From positions 1,550,001-1,614,000 of the forward strand of contig NW_024103441.1 of NCBI RefSeq assembly GCF_003945595.2: a stretch of DNA of 64,000 nt, given 5' to 3'. The notes under the pieces are model-generated. The model made no database searches and had not been told where the DNA came from. It saw only the letters and a list, made by a program, of their open reading frames with translations. The stretch is from Pipra filicauda (lineage: Eukaryota; Chordata; Aves; Passeriformes; Pipridae). The first letter of the stretch is position 1; every line of letters begins with the position of its first letter. A program made the position numbers and the translations under genes. Below, piece by piece: positions 1 to 10,770 of this stretch.

Positions 1-74
1 AGAAAATAATAACTTCTTGTTGAAGAAGCAGGCCTCACAGCAACTGTGTTAAGAAAATATTTTTCCTCTTTAAG

Positions 75-184
75 GGATGCAAAGAAGAAATTGAGATTGG
101 CTCTTTGTTCAGCAGATTCTGTTGCCTTCCCGATGCTGACCCACTCAACACGGAATGGTCTCCCAGACCACACAGACCCCGAAG
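75..184 (+). CDS. GAPVD1: GAPVD1 coding exon a (first in window)
   Basis: A 110-nt exon, acceptor tttaag before 75 and donor gtaaag after 184. It encodes [15 protein letters not shown] at its start and ends PDHTDPE plus the first base of an Asp codon completed in the next exon. It belongs to the helical region upstream of the VPS9 domain. Its first base completes a codon begun in an exon outside the window. Confidence 0.93.
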
Positions 185-3100
185 GTAAAGGTTCTTTGTG
201 TTGTGTGTATCTCTTCTTGTCCCCCATCTAATGACACTTGTGCTGCACCATTTGTGGTCACTTCTCTTTGCTACAGTCTTAAAAGGCACAGGCTGCCTTT
301 TGTCCCCACAATGGTTTTGTTCTTGCTTCACAAACCTGCCATCTAAATCTGGTCTATTTTTTTTTTTAAATGAAGTACCATGGATGTAGTGCAGGTAGAG
401 CCTGAAGCTATAGAATAGACTCCCCAAATACATGTGCTGTTGGGAATTGTGCTACTTGAATGACTTAACTAGTCTTTATGTTGGTTTACTATATATGTGT
501 TGTGTTGTGTCCCTCCATTCGTTCTAGGTTTATTTGCAAACAGATGAATTTGAATTTGTTACCTTATCTGGTCCTCTTCATGTTTCAGAATGATTCTAAA
601 TACTAGCTAAGATGATGATATGATAACTTATCCTCTGATATCTGGAAAATTCGAGAAAGCTTATTAAACTGTTCTAAAATAACATTTATTGCCTCACGTA
701 CAGAAATTTTGTTTTAAATCATTAACGTTTCCCACATTCAGAACCAGTTTATTTTCATCATGCCTGTTTCTTCTCCTTAACAATTTTTCTTTGTTCTTTA
801 TCAGATAATGAAATTGTGTGCTTCTTGAAAGTTCAGCTGGCTGAAGCCATCAACCTCCAGGACAAGAACCTGATGGCGCAGCTGCAGGAGACGATGCGCT
901 GCGTGAGCCGCTTCGACAACAGGACCTGTCGGAAGCTGCTGGCCTCCATTGCAGAGGACTATAGGTAGCTTGTTCGTTAGTAACAGCTTCCCAAATCCAT
1001 GTATTTATTCACTAGCACATTGGGAACATCCCTTTTGTTTTAAATTGTACTTTACCAAACCAGGCTATTGCACCTCTGCTTCCCCACAAAACAGTGAAAT
1101 TGTCTCAGCTGTCTGTGAATGGCTTAAAAAAGCTTGGGCCTTAAGTCGGTCCAGGTAGTAATAAACTCAGGTTAAATCAATTTGTGGGTAGTATTCAGCA
1201 ATAACACACACAAAATGCTGTTTGGAATTTGCTTTAGTCTGGCATTCCTGAGTGCTGCCAGGGCACTGAACTCACAGAAATCTGTGTGAGGTGAACTTCC
1301 GAAGTCACACATTGTTCTATTTTATAAACAACAGGTTGAAGATTCCTCCTGCACTACAGCTTAGCAGCTTGTAAAGCTATTAACCTCTATCTGTTACCAG
1401 TCTGATGTAGAGCCTTTTTATTTTAGGAAAAGAGCTCCATATATTGCTTATTTGACTCGCTGTCGCCAAGGCCTGCAGACGACACAGGCCCACCTGGAAA
1501 GGCTCTTGCAGAGAGTTCTACGAGATAAAGAAGTGGCCAACAGATACTTCACTACAGTATGTGTGAGGTTACTGCTGGAGAGCAAAGAAAAGAAAATAAG
1601 GGAATTTATTCAAGGTAAGATTAATGCAGACTGGAATGTTTATATTCCTTCTAATTTAGATGCTGGCTTGGGTTAATGTTTTAAAATACAACTTTCGATC
1701 TGAGGAGAAGATTCCTAAAATGACTTTAATTTCAGCTGGTGAATTAATGGCTCAAATAGACAGATTACTGTGACTTTGCTATATGTTGTGGCAGCTAAGC
1801 CATGGTAACTGTCTGCATTTTTCACGGGCTGAGAGAATGAAGGTAATTTATCCTCGCTTGGCCTAAGTTATGCTAAATCATATTATCTAGTATCTGCCCC
1901 ATGGAAGAAGCATAATGCTATTAATTGTTTTAGATCTACTGATAAATAGTATATGAAGTTGCAGCGTTCAATTCTTAGTCTGGAACCTGTGGTTGCATCT
2001 TAGAAGATATGGGGGATAGTAGTAGTGTGAATCAAATGAATCAAAGATTTAAAAATACCACAGCATACAGGACAGCACCACCAGGAAGACAACTCTCTAA
2101 ACAGAACCACTTACAACAAACTAGTTCTGTGCTCTCTAGGCACATGTCTGACTTAATGGGCACATAAGGAATTTGGAGTCAGTTCTTGCTCCTGGAGCAT
2201 TTGGGTGCTGTGTATTAAATGTGCCTGGATAGGCTGGAATTAATCTGAGATCTTGCATTTACTGAGATGAAAGTATTTGTAATAAGGTTCAGTGACCCAG
2301 GAAGGAGTTAAAGCCCTTTCACTGGACAGAAAGGAGACAGCTATTTCTGGATGATCTAAAAGAGCCACTGGCAGCCGTGGCATTGAGGCTGCTGGCAGCT
2401 GAGAGTGGCAGCTGTCTCTGGGGCAGGGTGCTGTAAATGTGAAGCTGATGAATGGGCAGTGATTTGGTCACGCTGCATTCACTGGGCTGCATCACTCGGT
2501 CTGTGTTTTGTACATAAACATGAATGTTGCATCTGTGTCTACTTAATAAGGGTAGTGGGAAATGGGACACGTGGGTTTTCATATCTGCCCCAGCTCCCCC
2601 TTCAGCATCTGACAGCTTTGTATGTGCTGGTTTTTGCCAGTGCCTGTCCCAGGGATTGTTGTGGGTGCTGTCTCTGTGGGTGGCTGGGAAGAAGCTTAAG
2701 AACTGGTCCTACAGAGGGAGTGATTAACACAGTATTGAGTATTTTGACCATATGCTTTGTTAAATGTGTTCTACATGGTTTTCCTCTAATGCCTCCGTTT
2801 ATTTCAAGTGTTTCTGCTTGTATTTCCCTTACTGGGATGTGGGCAAAACAGCCTCACTGCTGGCTGGCAGGAAGTCTGATGTAGATTCTGGGCTCTTCCT
2901 GCCAGAAAGCCCTATCAGAATTAATACTTTTTACTTAAGAGAATGTTCTTTCTCTTCTTCCCTTGTATCAGATTTCCAGAAGCTCACAGCAGCAGACGAT
3001 AAAACAGCCCAAGTTGAGGATTTCCTTCAGTTCCTGTATGGGGCTATGGCTCAGGATGCCATATGGCAGAATGCCAGTGAGGAACAGCTTCAGGATGCAC

Positions 3101-5948
3101 AATTAGCCATCGAGCGCAGTGTGATGAATCGCATTTTCAAACTTGCCTTCTACCCTAATCAGGATGGAGATATTCTGCGTGACCAGTAAGTTAATGGAAT
3201 TCCAAGTGCTTGGTTTCTCTTTTGCAGTTCGTGCAGATGGAAGCTGTGCAACCTTCCTGTGACAGACTTGTCTTTGCCAACCAGGCCACACAAACCCATG
3301 TTTTTGTTCAGAACATTTTGTTAAAGAACAGGGAAGTGCTTTAGCACCGTGTGCAAACATGTTTGCAACAAACTGCTAGAACAGAATAAAGTTGTAAATG
3401 TAATAATGACTTGGGATACAGTCAGGTCTGCAAGTGTGTGTGCTGAGAGAATGATCAAAATCTGCCTCAGGAGTCCTTCCATTTCCTGGTTTGGTGCAGT
3501 ATTTTCCATGCATTTGTGGTTTTTGTTTCTGTGTTTTAGAACAGATGCTGTTGGAATGCTCTAAGAGCTACTTGGTTGTACAGCACAATCCTCTGCACGC
3601 TCACTGACCTGGTATCCATCAGCTGTAGGGCCACCATGACTATGTACATTCCTGAAGATATCCCTTGTAGTATCAAATTTAAAACAAGTGGGAAGCCCCA
3701 GGGGACTGCAGGCTGGCTGCTGCTAACTTTTCACTCATGTTTTTTGTGTTTTCAGGGTCCTTCACGAGCACATACAGAGGTTATCCAAAGTAGTGACTGC
3801 AAACCACAAGGCCCTTCAGATACCTGAGGTAACAACTCCTTCACTTCTGTACGTGTGTCAAGGTGCTTGGTTTTAATTAAGTTTGGGATGGGGAGGGAAT
3901 TGTTCTGTTTTACACTTAGAAGTGGTGCTTTTCTGTCTGTGACAGCTGAGATATCCTGCAGGAAAAGCGTACTGTACCCGTGCCTTAATGTCTTCCCTTG
4001 ACTGATCCTTCTAAATTCAGGTTTTTTCCTCATTTTACCACCTCTGTCCTGATACCAAGATTTAAGAACCAATGGTACACTGCACTAAGATGCAGTAACT
4101 TTCTGATAATTTGCTTCAAAAGAGAAGATTTGAATCCTTTATGCTTCTGCTGTGATTCCCCTGCCATGGCTGTGGTTTACAGCTGTCAAGTAAACTTTCT
4201 GAACCAGCCAGAATTAACAAAACCTTGCGACTCTGAATTTACCCAGCACTTTTGCTTTTCTCATGCCTAATAGGATAACTAAAAGCAGGTTGGTAGGCTC
4301 AAGGAGTCTGTCAGGGCTGGATGTCTGCAGCTGCCTGGCTCTCAGTTCAGCACTCAAAGTGTGTGACTCTAAACAGTGTCACAAAGCTACTGGTGAGGAA
4401 CAGAGACCCTGCAGCTCTGCCTTCATCTGGAACGGGGTCCTGAGCAAGTCATGGAGAAGTACGGGCTCACTGTGGGAGTTGCACACAGAATACTGGCTCC
4501 TTCTATTGTTTTTTTTTTTAATGACACCTCAGGAAGCCACCTCCACTGTGAGTGTAGTGGAGCCATTTCAGTCACAGACTCACAGAATGGATTGGGTGGG
4601 AAGGGACAGACCATAAAGCCCGTCTTGTTCTACCCCTTGTCATGGGCAGGGACACCTTCCACTAGACGAGGTTGCTCCAAACTCTGTCCAACCTGGCCTT
4701 GGACACTTCCAGGGATGGGGCAGCCACAGCTTCTCTGGGCAACCTGTGCCAGGGCCTCCCCACCCTCACAGGGAGGAATTTCTTGCATATATCCAACCTG
4801 CATCTGCCCTCTTTCTCTTTGAACTCCTCTTGCCTTAAGGCTTCCCTTTTCTCCAGAGCCTGGGAGTCTCTGGTGCTGTGGTGCACAGCAGTAACTTGGA
4901 CAGACAAGAGCTGGCAGTGTGTTGGTTTTCCACAGGTGTATCTCCGGGAGGCACCGTGGCCATCGGCACAGTCCGAGATCCGCACGATAAGTGCTTACAA
5001 AACCCCCCGGGACAAGGTGCAGTGTATCCTGAGGATGTGCTCCACCATCATGAACCTGCTCAGCCTTGCCAACGAGGATTCAGTACCTGGGGCAGATGAT
5101 TTTGTTCCTGTTTTGGTTTTTGTCCTGATAAAGGTGAGTTCTTTGGCAGAGGTCACAAACCCCAGCTAATTCTTGTAATTAACAAACACATTTAGGAGGA
5201 GAAATAATCCCTGTGAGTAATGGGGAGCATGCCAGGCTCAAGCCCAGATCTGATTCAGCAGGTTGGAATGGGAATCAAAGGTGTGGTCACAGTTACCGTT
5301 TTTGAATCCAAACGAACTTTGCATTTGGAACCAAGGAAATTGGGGTGCAGAGTTTGTGTGAGATATGTCCACCAGCATCTGTCATCTGTGCCTGCTTCAT
5401 GCTGTCTTCTCAGGACCAAGATCGACACTAGGACTGACTTGTGTTGCTGGTCTTTTTGACATGAGTGGAGAATGGTCTGTCACATGTCAGACACCAAAAC
5501 AACAGGCTTTACACGTGTTGAGGTCCTGATGACCTTCATAGATTCTGCCAGTGTTCCCCTTCTTTCTCTTGGCCTGCTAGTCATTTTTCCTTGATGAGAA
5601 AAAGGCTCTTTTCATCAAGCCTGATGTCTTCTGAGCGTGTGAGATGGGGCTGGTCAGGATGAGCAGTGCCTGCCCTGGAGACTGTTACCTGCTGTGCAGT
5701 ATCAGGATCACTGCACGGAGGGAATTGGGGTTCTTTCTGTATCTTGCAGTGTTTGATGTCGAGCTTTGCAAACAAACTGTGAGTATCTCTCTCTTCTCCA
5801 ACCCCAGGCAAACCCCCCTTGCCTGCTGTCCACTGTGCAGTACATCAGTAGTTTCTATGCCAACTGCTTGTCTGGAGAGGAGTCGTACTGGTGGATGCAG
5901 TTCACGGCAGCCGTGGAGTTCATCAAAACCATCGATGATCGCAAGTAA
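75..5948 (+). CDS. GAPVD1: GAPVD1, C-terminal 360 residues in seven exons (VPS9 Rab5-GEF domain)
   Basis: GAPVD1 (GAPEX-5/RME-6) is an endocytic regulator with an N-terminal RasGAP-like domain and a C-terminal VPS9 domain that activates Rab5-type GTPases on endosomal and plasma membranes. Only the C-terminal quarter is here (human protein about 1,478 residues). Joined exons: 75-184, 805-964, 1427-1614, 2972-3185, 3756-3828, 4936-5133, 5808-5948. All junctions are GT-AG and the frame is kept throughout. The joined product is near-identical to the vertebrate protein as I know it. The VPS9 domain covers about residues 220-360 of this fragment. The family signature [19 protein letters not shown] is intact, with the conserved acidic pair (residues 302-303) and the Tyr of VQYISSFY (about 326), the region that contacts the GTPase. 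The ORF ends IDDRK-stop. Earlier exons lie left of the window. The gene converges on MAPKAP1. I see no frame damage. Confidence 0.97.
185..804 (+). other. GAPVD1: GAPVD1 intron, 620 bp
   Basis: AT-rich intron with a gtaaag donor and a tttatcag acceptor. No repeat or other coding sequence seen. Confidence 0.9.
805..964 (+). CDS. GAPVD1: GAPVD1 coding exon b
   Basis: A 160-nt exon after the acceptor tttatcag, with donor gtagct. It encodes [20 protein letters not shown] and then a basic helical stretch ending SIAEDY, plus two bases of an Arg codon finished in exon c. Frame and content agree with GAPVD1. Confidence 0.96.
965..1426 (+). other. GAPVD1: GAPVD1 intron, 462 bp
   Basis: Ordinary intron with a pyrimidine-rich acceptor (ctttttattttag). 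Nothing else recognised. Confidence 0.9.
1427..1614 (+). CDS. GAPVD1: GAPVD1 coding exon c
   Basis: A 188-nt exon encoding [19 protein letters not shown], then a long helical run ([19 protein letters not shown]) ending KKIREFIQ. The donor is gtaaga. It lies in the helical bundle that precedes and packs against the VPS9 catalytic core in this protein class. Confidence 0.97.
1615..2971 (+). other. GAPVD1: GAPVD1 intron, 1,357 bp
   Basis: Longest intron of this gene in the window. No dispersed repeat or conserved-looking island identified. Short open frames here have no recognisable product. Confidence 0.9.
2972..3185 (+). CDS. GAPVD1: GAPVD1 coding exon d
   Basis: A 214-nt exon from acceptor ttgtatcag to donor gtaagt. 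It encodes [19 protein letters not shown], then [19 protein letters not shown], and ends [12 protein letters not shown] plus two bases of a Gln codon. The VPS9 domain begins at its 3' end. Human has Val where this protein has Ala in AMAQDAIWQ (from memory). Confidence 0.97.
3186..3755 (+). other. GAPVD1: GAPVD1 intron, 570 bp
   Basis: Ordinary intron ending in a strong pyrimidine tract (ttttttgtgttttcag). Nothing else seen. Confidence 0.9.
3756..3828 (+). CDS. GAPVD1: GAPVD1 coding exon e (73 nt)
   Basis: A short exon encoding [20 protein letters not shown] then QIPE, with donor gtaaca. It finishes the split Gln codon of exon d and ends in phase 0. It lies inside the VPS9 domain. Confidence 0.96.
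3829..4935 (+). other. GAPVD1: GAPVD1 intron, 1,107 bp, with a CR1 insertion
   Basis: Contains an antisense CR1 fragment (4571-4840) ending about 95 bp before the acceptor of the central VPS9 exon. The rest shows no other feature. Confidence 0.88.
4571..4840 (-). mobile_element. CR1 LINE fragment (3' end, antisense to GAPVD1)
   Basis: The + strand reads as the complement of a CR1 3' end. Recognisable blocks are cacagaatgg, gggaagggacaga, catgggcagggacacc, cttccactagacgaggttgc and tggccttggacacttccagg. These are hallmark strings of avian CR1 read antisense, so the element points to the - strand with its 3' end near 4571. It lacks the 5' body and is non-autonomous. Ends are approximate. Confidence 0.92.
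4936..5133 (+). CDS. GAPVD1: GAPVD1 coding exon f (central VPS9 exon)
   Basis: A 198-nt, phase 0-0 exon (66 codons) after the acceptor ttttccacag, with donor gtgagt. It begins [20 protein letters not shown] and carries [20 protein letters not shown] and [15 protein letters not shown]. The last motif is the VPS9 signature whose acidic residue is needed for exchange activity in this family (established for Rabex-5-type VPS9 domains). Confidence 0.98.
5134..5807 (+). other. GAPVD1: GAPVD1 last intron, 674 bp
   Basis: Intron with gtgagt donor and ctccaaccccag acceptor. Nothing else recognised. Confidence 0.9.
5808..5948 (+). CDS. GAPVD1: GAPVD1 terminal coding exon
   Basis: The coding part is 47 codons including the TAA stop at 5946-5948. 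It encodes [17 protein letters not shown], completing the VPS9 signature with its conserved Tyr, then [20 protein letters not shown] and IDDRK-stop, the native C-terminus. Confidence 0.98.
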   Translation, partial: ANPPCLLSTVQYISSFYANCLSGEESYWWMQFTAAVEFIKTIDDRK

Positions 5949-6498
5949 CTCGCCCAGCACATGCATGGGCAGACTGTGAGCAGGAGAGGAGCGTCTGAGA
6001 ATGTACAACAGCTGCAAAAGCTGAAGAAAAGACTTTCCTTGTATAATACTGTACAGAATTGAGGCATTTTAAAACACACCTTTACTAATCTAATTAATTT
6101 AACAGATTTTCCTCTTCTCTTTCGGTTGCGTTTTTCTCCCCTCTAGATACTGGCACTGCAAAAGGGACCACAGTTTTCAGGTATTTTGGAATCTCAAAAC
6201 ATGCAGAAAATATTTCATGCTTTCTCCACCACCCCTCTTGCTGAATTCTTCCTCACGTGAATAGTTCATTTGATTTCTAACAGAAAACTGAAACAAGAGG
6301 AATCAGGGCAGCCACACAGTAAACTTTCTAGTTGAATACACCTTTTATTAAGAAAACACCAGCCACACTGAAAGTTTGTAGTAGCTGACATCAGTTATCG
6401 ATTATATTTCACCTAAATTTAAAATCTGAGAGGACAATGTAAATATTATATAACTATATTTAATGCATTGCAAGTTTCTTTGGACTCGTTATCCTTCG

Positions 6499-6504
6499 AA
6501 TAAA
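6499..6504 (+). terminator. GAPVD1: Candidate polyadenylation signal AATAAA (proximal)
   Basis: AATAAA in the context ttcgaataaaaagc, 551 bases after the GAPVD1 stop. Use cannot be judged without transcript ends. Confidence 0.45.
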
Positions 6505-6779
6505 AAGCAAAAGCCTCTCTGACCTCTAACAGGTTGTGACGTACCGTGTTTTGGTGATGGAAGGACTTCCTAGAAAGGCTAAGGTTTAAAAAGGGCAAAC
6601 TGAACTATTTATTAAAATGTAATTAAGGTTACTGAAATTTCTAAAACTGGAATTTTTAATAGGGCTTATTAGCTAGCTGAACACTTCTTGGCTAGGGCAT
6701 TAGGGTGTTACAGAGGTTTGGGTATATAGAGGAGAGCGACTGTAAGTTGCAATAGAGAAGTCTAATATAAAAAAGGAGA

Positions 6780-6785
6780 AATAAA
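6780..6785 (+). terminator. GAPVD1: Candidate polyadenylation signal AATAAA (distal)
   Basis: AATAAA in the context ggagaaataaaatacc, followed by T-rich sequence. This is a better downstream context than the proximal site. Confidence 0.5.
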
Positions 6786-6810
6786 ATACCTTACTGTAAT
6801 ATTTTTTCTG

Positions 6811-9375
6811 ATCTATTGTGTATACTGTACAAACCCCAAACAGAGATCCTTAACAGAACCTTGGGCTGTAATATATATTTTGATTAGTGACATTAAATAC
6901 ATATGCCAGGGGGTTCAGTGAATGTTTTTACTAAATGTTCTTCGTGTTGTCTGCTATGCAGCAGTGCAAGTTTTACTGTTCATATAAAATATTTTAAAAT
7001 AATATAACACTGTTCTTTATGAAACATATCATGGCATCAGTTCAGGGTGTTTTATAGATTTCTCACCCCGCCTTTCCCTTAAACTGACAGTTACCAGGTT
7101 AAAGAGGTTTTTATGCACACCACCACGTGTGTTTTTCACGACTGAAGTGGTCTGGGGCATGGCCAGTGCGTGTTGGCTCTTTATAAGCACTCGCTGTCCT
7201 TTTTCAGCTTGAATGCAGTGAAAAAGGACATCGAGCATTGAACTTTTTCATGTCAGTGTTATTTCTTGCTCTTTCCAGAGTGTTCATTGCACTTCTGACA
7301 GAGGGATGTGGTAAGGTTTGGTGTCTGTGAGTGGTAAAGAAAACAAAATCTTTCTCACAGTCTTTTCAAAACACTATTGGTTGGTTTTGTGTGTGTGCAT
7401 TTTGATGATTAAAACCTGTAAGCAACTAGTACTTGGGAAAATCATGTGGTTAATTGGAATTAGAGCAAAGTATTGAGTGCATGATTTGGCTGTGCTACTT
7501 GTCAAGGCATAATTAAAGAAACTTACTTTCTTGGACTCAGATAGAACTCAGTCTTAGCAGTTTTGCCAAACTAATCACAGATGAGAAGCTGAGATGGTAA
7601 CTTTTTTCTTTTATAGTCTTTCTCCTCTGTTAGAGACTCAGCTGTGTGGAGGAGCAATACTCAATTGAAACAGAATTCTTCTGATCTGCCTTACTGTGGT
7701 GACTCAGTCTGTGTAGCACTGCAATATTCTGGTTATTTAGCCTTGATGGGTTTTTGGTGCTGAACACGTAACTCAATACTGCAAGCACAGCCCTAACCAA
7801 TAACACTCAGCAGCAAAGCACAAACATGCCCTTGAAGATATGCCCAGATCATATCGAAAAGCAATATAAATCCATTTATACTGAAGTGTCCTGTAATATG
7901 TAATTATTACTTGAATATCCAAGACATTAAGACCGAAGTGTGAAAGTTCTCTTGCAGTTTGGGTGTTGGTTGAGGAGAGTATTTGTAGGATCCTTAAAGA
8001 AGGCACAAGGACACTGGAGCTGGTGTTCACCCTGCACGTTGCCTCTTTGCTGACCTGGACACAGGGTTGGGTCAGGCCCATTGCGTCTTTCAGGTTTGCT
8101 CTCCCTTATGGAAGGGGCAAGAACCATTTTCTCCACAGCTTTTATCACTTTATTTCTCTGCATAAAAAAATATTTAAAAGAACTGGTGTCTTTTTTTAAT
8201 TGTTATTTAGTTATTTTAAAACCAATAAGTTTCAGTGAGCCCCAGGTGAGCTGACAGTTTTTGTAGCAAGATGGTCCTTTGCTTCTTTTTTTTCCAACCT
8301 ACTCTGAAGGTCCTTTATATAGTCTTGATAGGTGTAGTTAGAGAATTAGGCTTTCCAAAGAATTAAAAACCTGCCTGTAATGTCCTTTTACTGTTTTCCC
8401 CGGTGTCCCGTAATGTTTTGTTTTAAAATGCTGAATTCCATGTCTAGGAAGTGGTGGTGTTAGGTTTGGTGTGCAATAGTGAAGGTGAAAAGACAGTGCA
8501 TAAAGGACCAAAAGTACCAGTACTGCTGCCAAAAGGTGCCAGCCAGCCACGGGCCTGTTGCTGTAGTCTCGGTGCTTTCTGTGAATTAAACTTCTCCAGC
8601 CACTGGAGGAGGAATGGGACATTTTGGGGAGAGGGAGGGGGGAGAGGTTGTTGGTAACGGGTCACAGCTGGGGACAGGCTCGGTCGCTGTTGTCAGTGCC
8701 GGTTGTTGGCACGTCCTGAGGAACTGCCACGTGAAATGATGGCATGTCTGTGCCTGGGAATGTTACAGAGGTGCTGGTGTCCTTTTTGAGTAGAGGAGGG
8801 AAGGAAGGGGCTGGGGTTTTCATCCCTAGGAGATTCCTTTGTGCTCCTGAGATTTCTCTTTAAAGCCTTTTTAAATCCTCTTTAAGGAGAATCAGAATGT
8901 CTCTGGCCTACCAAGGATTTGAGTTTAAAAGTTTTTGTTTTGAAGACCTTTTACTACCAAATGCTGAATGTAACTGCCATAAATTTCAGGAAAAAAAGCC
9001 ACGAACATGATGCTGTTTCCTGTGGGTGAGTCTCTGGTGAGCACAGTGTTGGTTCGTATTGCTTGAAAACGTTCTTGTTCTGTTAAGCCAAATTCTCAGA
9101 GAATTGGAGAACTCACTGCCATGGGAATGGGGAGGGGTGAAGAGGGTGGGAGAGGGGGCAGAGCTGTGTGTTGGCATGAGTGAGTCACGGTGTGCTGGGA
9201 GAGCTGGAGCAGCAGGAAGGCAGTGGGGACGGAGGGGGAAGGATGCTCGTGTGTGGGTACAGCTGGGGACGTGGTTGAGCCTGTACTACTTGAGAATTAA
9301 CCTCTGCTAAGTTAGTAGTGTGTGTTCTGTACCTTTTAATTGTGCTTTACCTCTATTGAAAAGCTTTGTACTGCC
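6811..9375. other. Intergenic DNA or extended GAPVD1 3' UTR, no gene seen
   Basis: Moderately AT-rich, becoming G-rich after about 8.6 kb. All open frames are short and without recognisable protein features. No dispersed repeat identified. Confidence 0.6.
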
Positions 9376-9379
9376 TCTC

Positions 9380-9515
9380 CTCTTTGGTAAAGCCTTTATA
9401 AATCTAAATTAACGAGCTTGCACAATCTTGTATACAGGAACCCCATCTTGTCTCTTAACGTGATTATTAATGTATTATTCTGTAAAAACTGATTAAAAGG
9501 AGAGCAGTTTAACCG
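9380..9515. repeat. Noncoding element, copy A of a paralogous pair
   Basis: Shares an ordered set of identical blocks with 15589-15715. Both have ccttt-taaatctaaattaa, then ttgcaca, then atacaggaac, then tgtct, then ctgattaaaa and agagcagtt, with similar spacing. No ORF runs through it. It lies between the convergent 3' ends of GAPVD1 and MAPKAP1. It may be a duplicated conserved noncoding element or an ancient low-copy repeat. Confidence 0.75.
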
Positions 9516-10058
9516 CCTGGCTTTGACGTTTCTGCCTTGTTCCAGTGCCATCACCAGTTCTGCTGGGGATGGCAGTGCAAAGTGTGAGCAGCTTCCCACT
9601 AACTCTGTGAGGTTTCCTGTTGGGGATCACTGCTCTGCTCCATCCTCACACCTCTCAGGGAAGGGACAGTGGCAAAAAAGAACCAAAATCCAGTTAAAGG
9701 GAAAGGAAGCATTGCTGCATTGACTGCTTAACACAGAGCTCTTCAGATATTATTTTAAATCCTGTGGCTTGGGCTGTTCTAAGAGCTTGAGAGGAAAGAA
9801 GTGGCTCTGCCTGTGGCAGGGCCATGCCCATCCCTCTGCTGCCTGCTGTTTGATGCCTTGATGGGAGTGGTCAAGTCCAAAAGTGTTATGTTTGGCATCT
9901 TGTTTCTTAAGAAATGTTAATTTTACCTGTGAGCCAGGAGCATTTTCTCAGCTGTCGTGCACCCAGCCCGTTCCTGGTGCCGGCAGGGGCAGGTGGGCAC
10001 AGCGGTGGGACCGGGGCGGGGGCACGGCCGTGGCGCTGCCACGAGCTTGGTCCCCGCA
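9516..10058. other. GC-rich intergenic spacer, nothing recognised
   Basis: No coding, repeat or RNA feature found. Confidence 0.55.
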
Positions 10059-10325
10059 GTGTTATTGACCTTGATTCTCTCTCATTTGCATCCAGCATTT
10101 TTCATCCTCTGGAATATGGTGTTTGGGGACCTTTCCATCATTAAGTGGATTTACAGCAATTTCCTTATGTGTTTTCTCCAAGGGATTCTGTTATGAGAGG
10201 CACATTAAATCTCCATTAATACCTCATTATCCGACTGATAAGATTACCATGATAATGAGGCAGAAATTCTAATTGTTTCACTTCTTATTGTGCCTTTCAT
10301 TAAATCACATACCTGGAAGTTGCTG
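10059..10325. promoter_or_regulatory. Conserved-element-like AT-rich island
   Basis: An abrupt AT-rich block between GC-rich flanks, rich in TAAT and GATA cores: ccattaatacctcattat, ctgataagattacc, atgataatgagg and cttattgtgcctttcatt. There is no ORF and no repeat signature. Its composition and motif density resemble vertebrate developmental enhancers. This is inferred from sequence character only. Confidence 0.42.
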
Positions 10326-10634
10326 TCGGAGAGGAGAGCTCCAGCCTGCAGAGCTCGAGAGGTGACCTGGTTCTGTGCATCCTGGTCCTGTCCCACAGTG
10401 CTCAGGGGATGCTGGGGCGTGCTGGCCTTTTCTCCCAGGCTCCTGTGCCTCCTGCCACGGCCTCCCCTCTGTGGCAGTGCCACCAGGAGGGCTTCTGGTG
10501 GCCCCAGGGCCTTTGGGAGCGTGGATTTGGAGAGACCCTGTCCCACATGCCCCGTGCCCGTGCCGTGGTTGTGTGGAGCCGTTGGCTCCAAGCGCAGGGG
10601 TGTGCAGCCTCCGCCGGAGCTGTTAGAACCCATC

Positions 10635-10770
10635 AGGTCAATGATCCATGAACTAAGAAGTCTCTAAGCAGGAGCAATTATTGTCTATCATGTGTCAAAG
10701 GCGCCTGTATTGACCCCGATAGATGGAGCCATTATGTCCTGTTGAGGCAGCGATCCATGAACGGAGGGTT
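10635..10770. promoter_or_regulatory. Conserved-element-like island with a repeated gatccatgaac motif
   Basis: Contains gatccatgaac twice (about 10641 and 10752), with caattattgtctatcatg and cccgatagatgg between. Noncoding, and distinct from its GC-rich surroundings. Function is inferred only from character. Confidence 0.38.

Larger units (their letters stand above)
5949..6810 (+). other. GAPVD1: GAPVD1 3' UTR (end approximate)
   Basis: AT-rich sequence after the stop codon, with AATAAA signals at 6499-6504 and 6780-6785. The end is placed about 25 bases past the second signal. A longer UTR into the AT-rich stretch up to about 8.3 kb cannot be excluded. I saw no further canonical AATAAA there. 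Confidence 0.6.
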
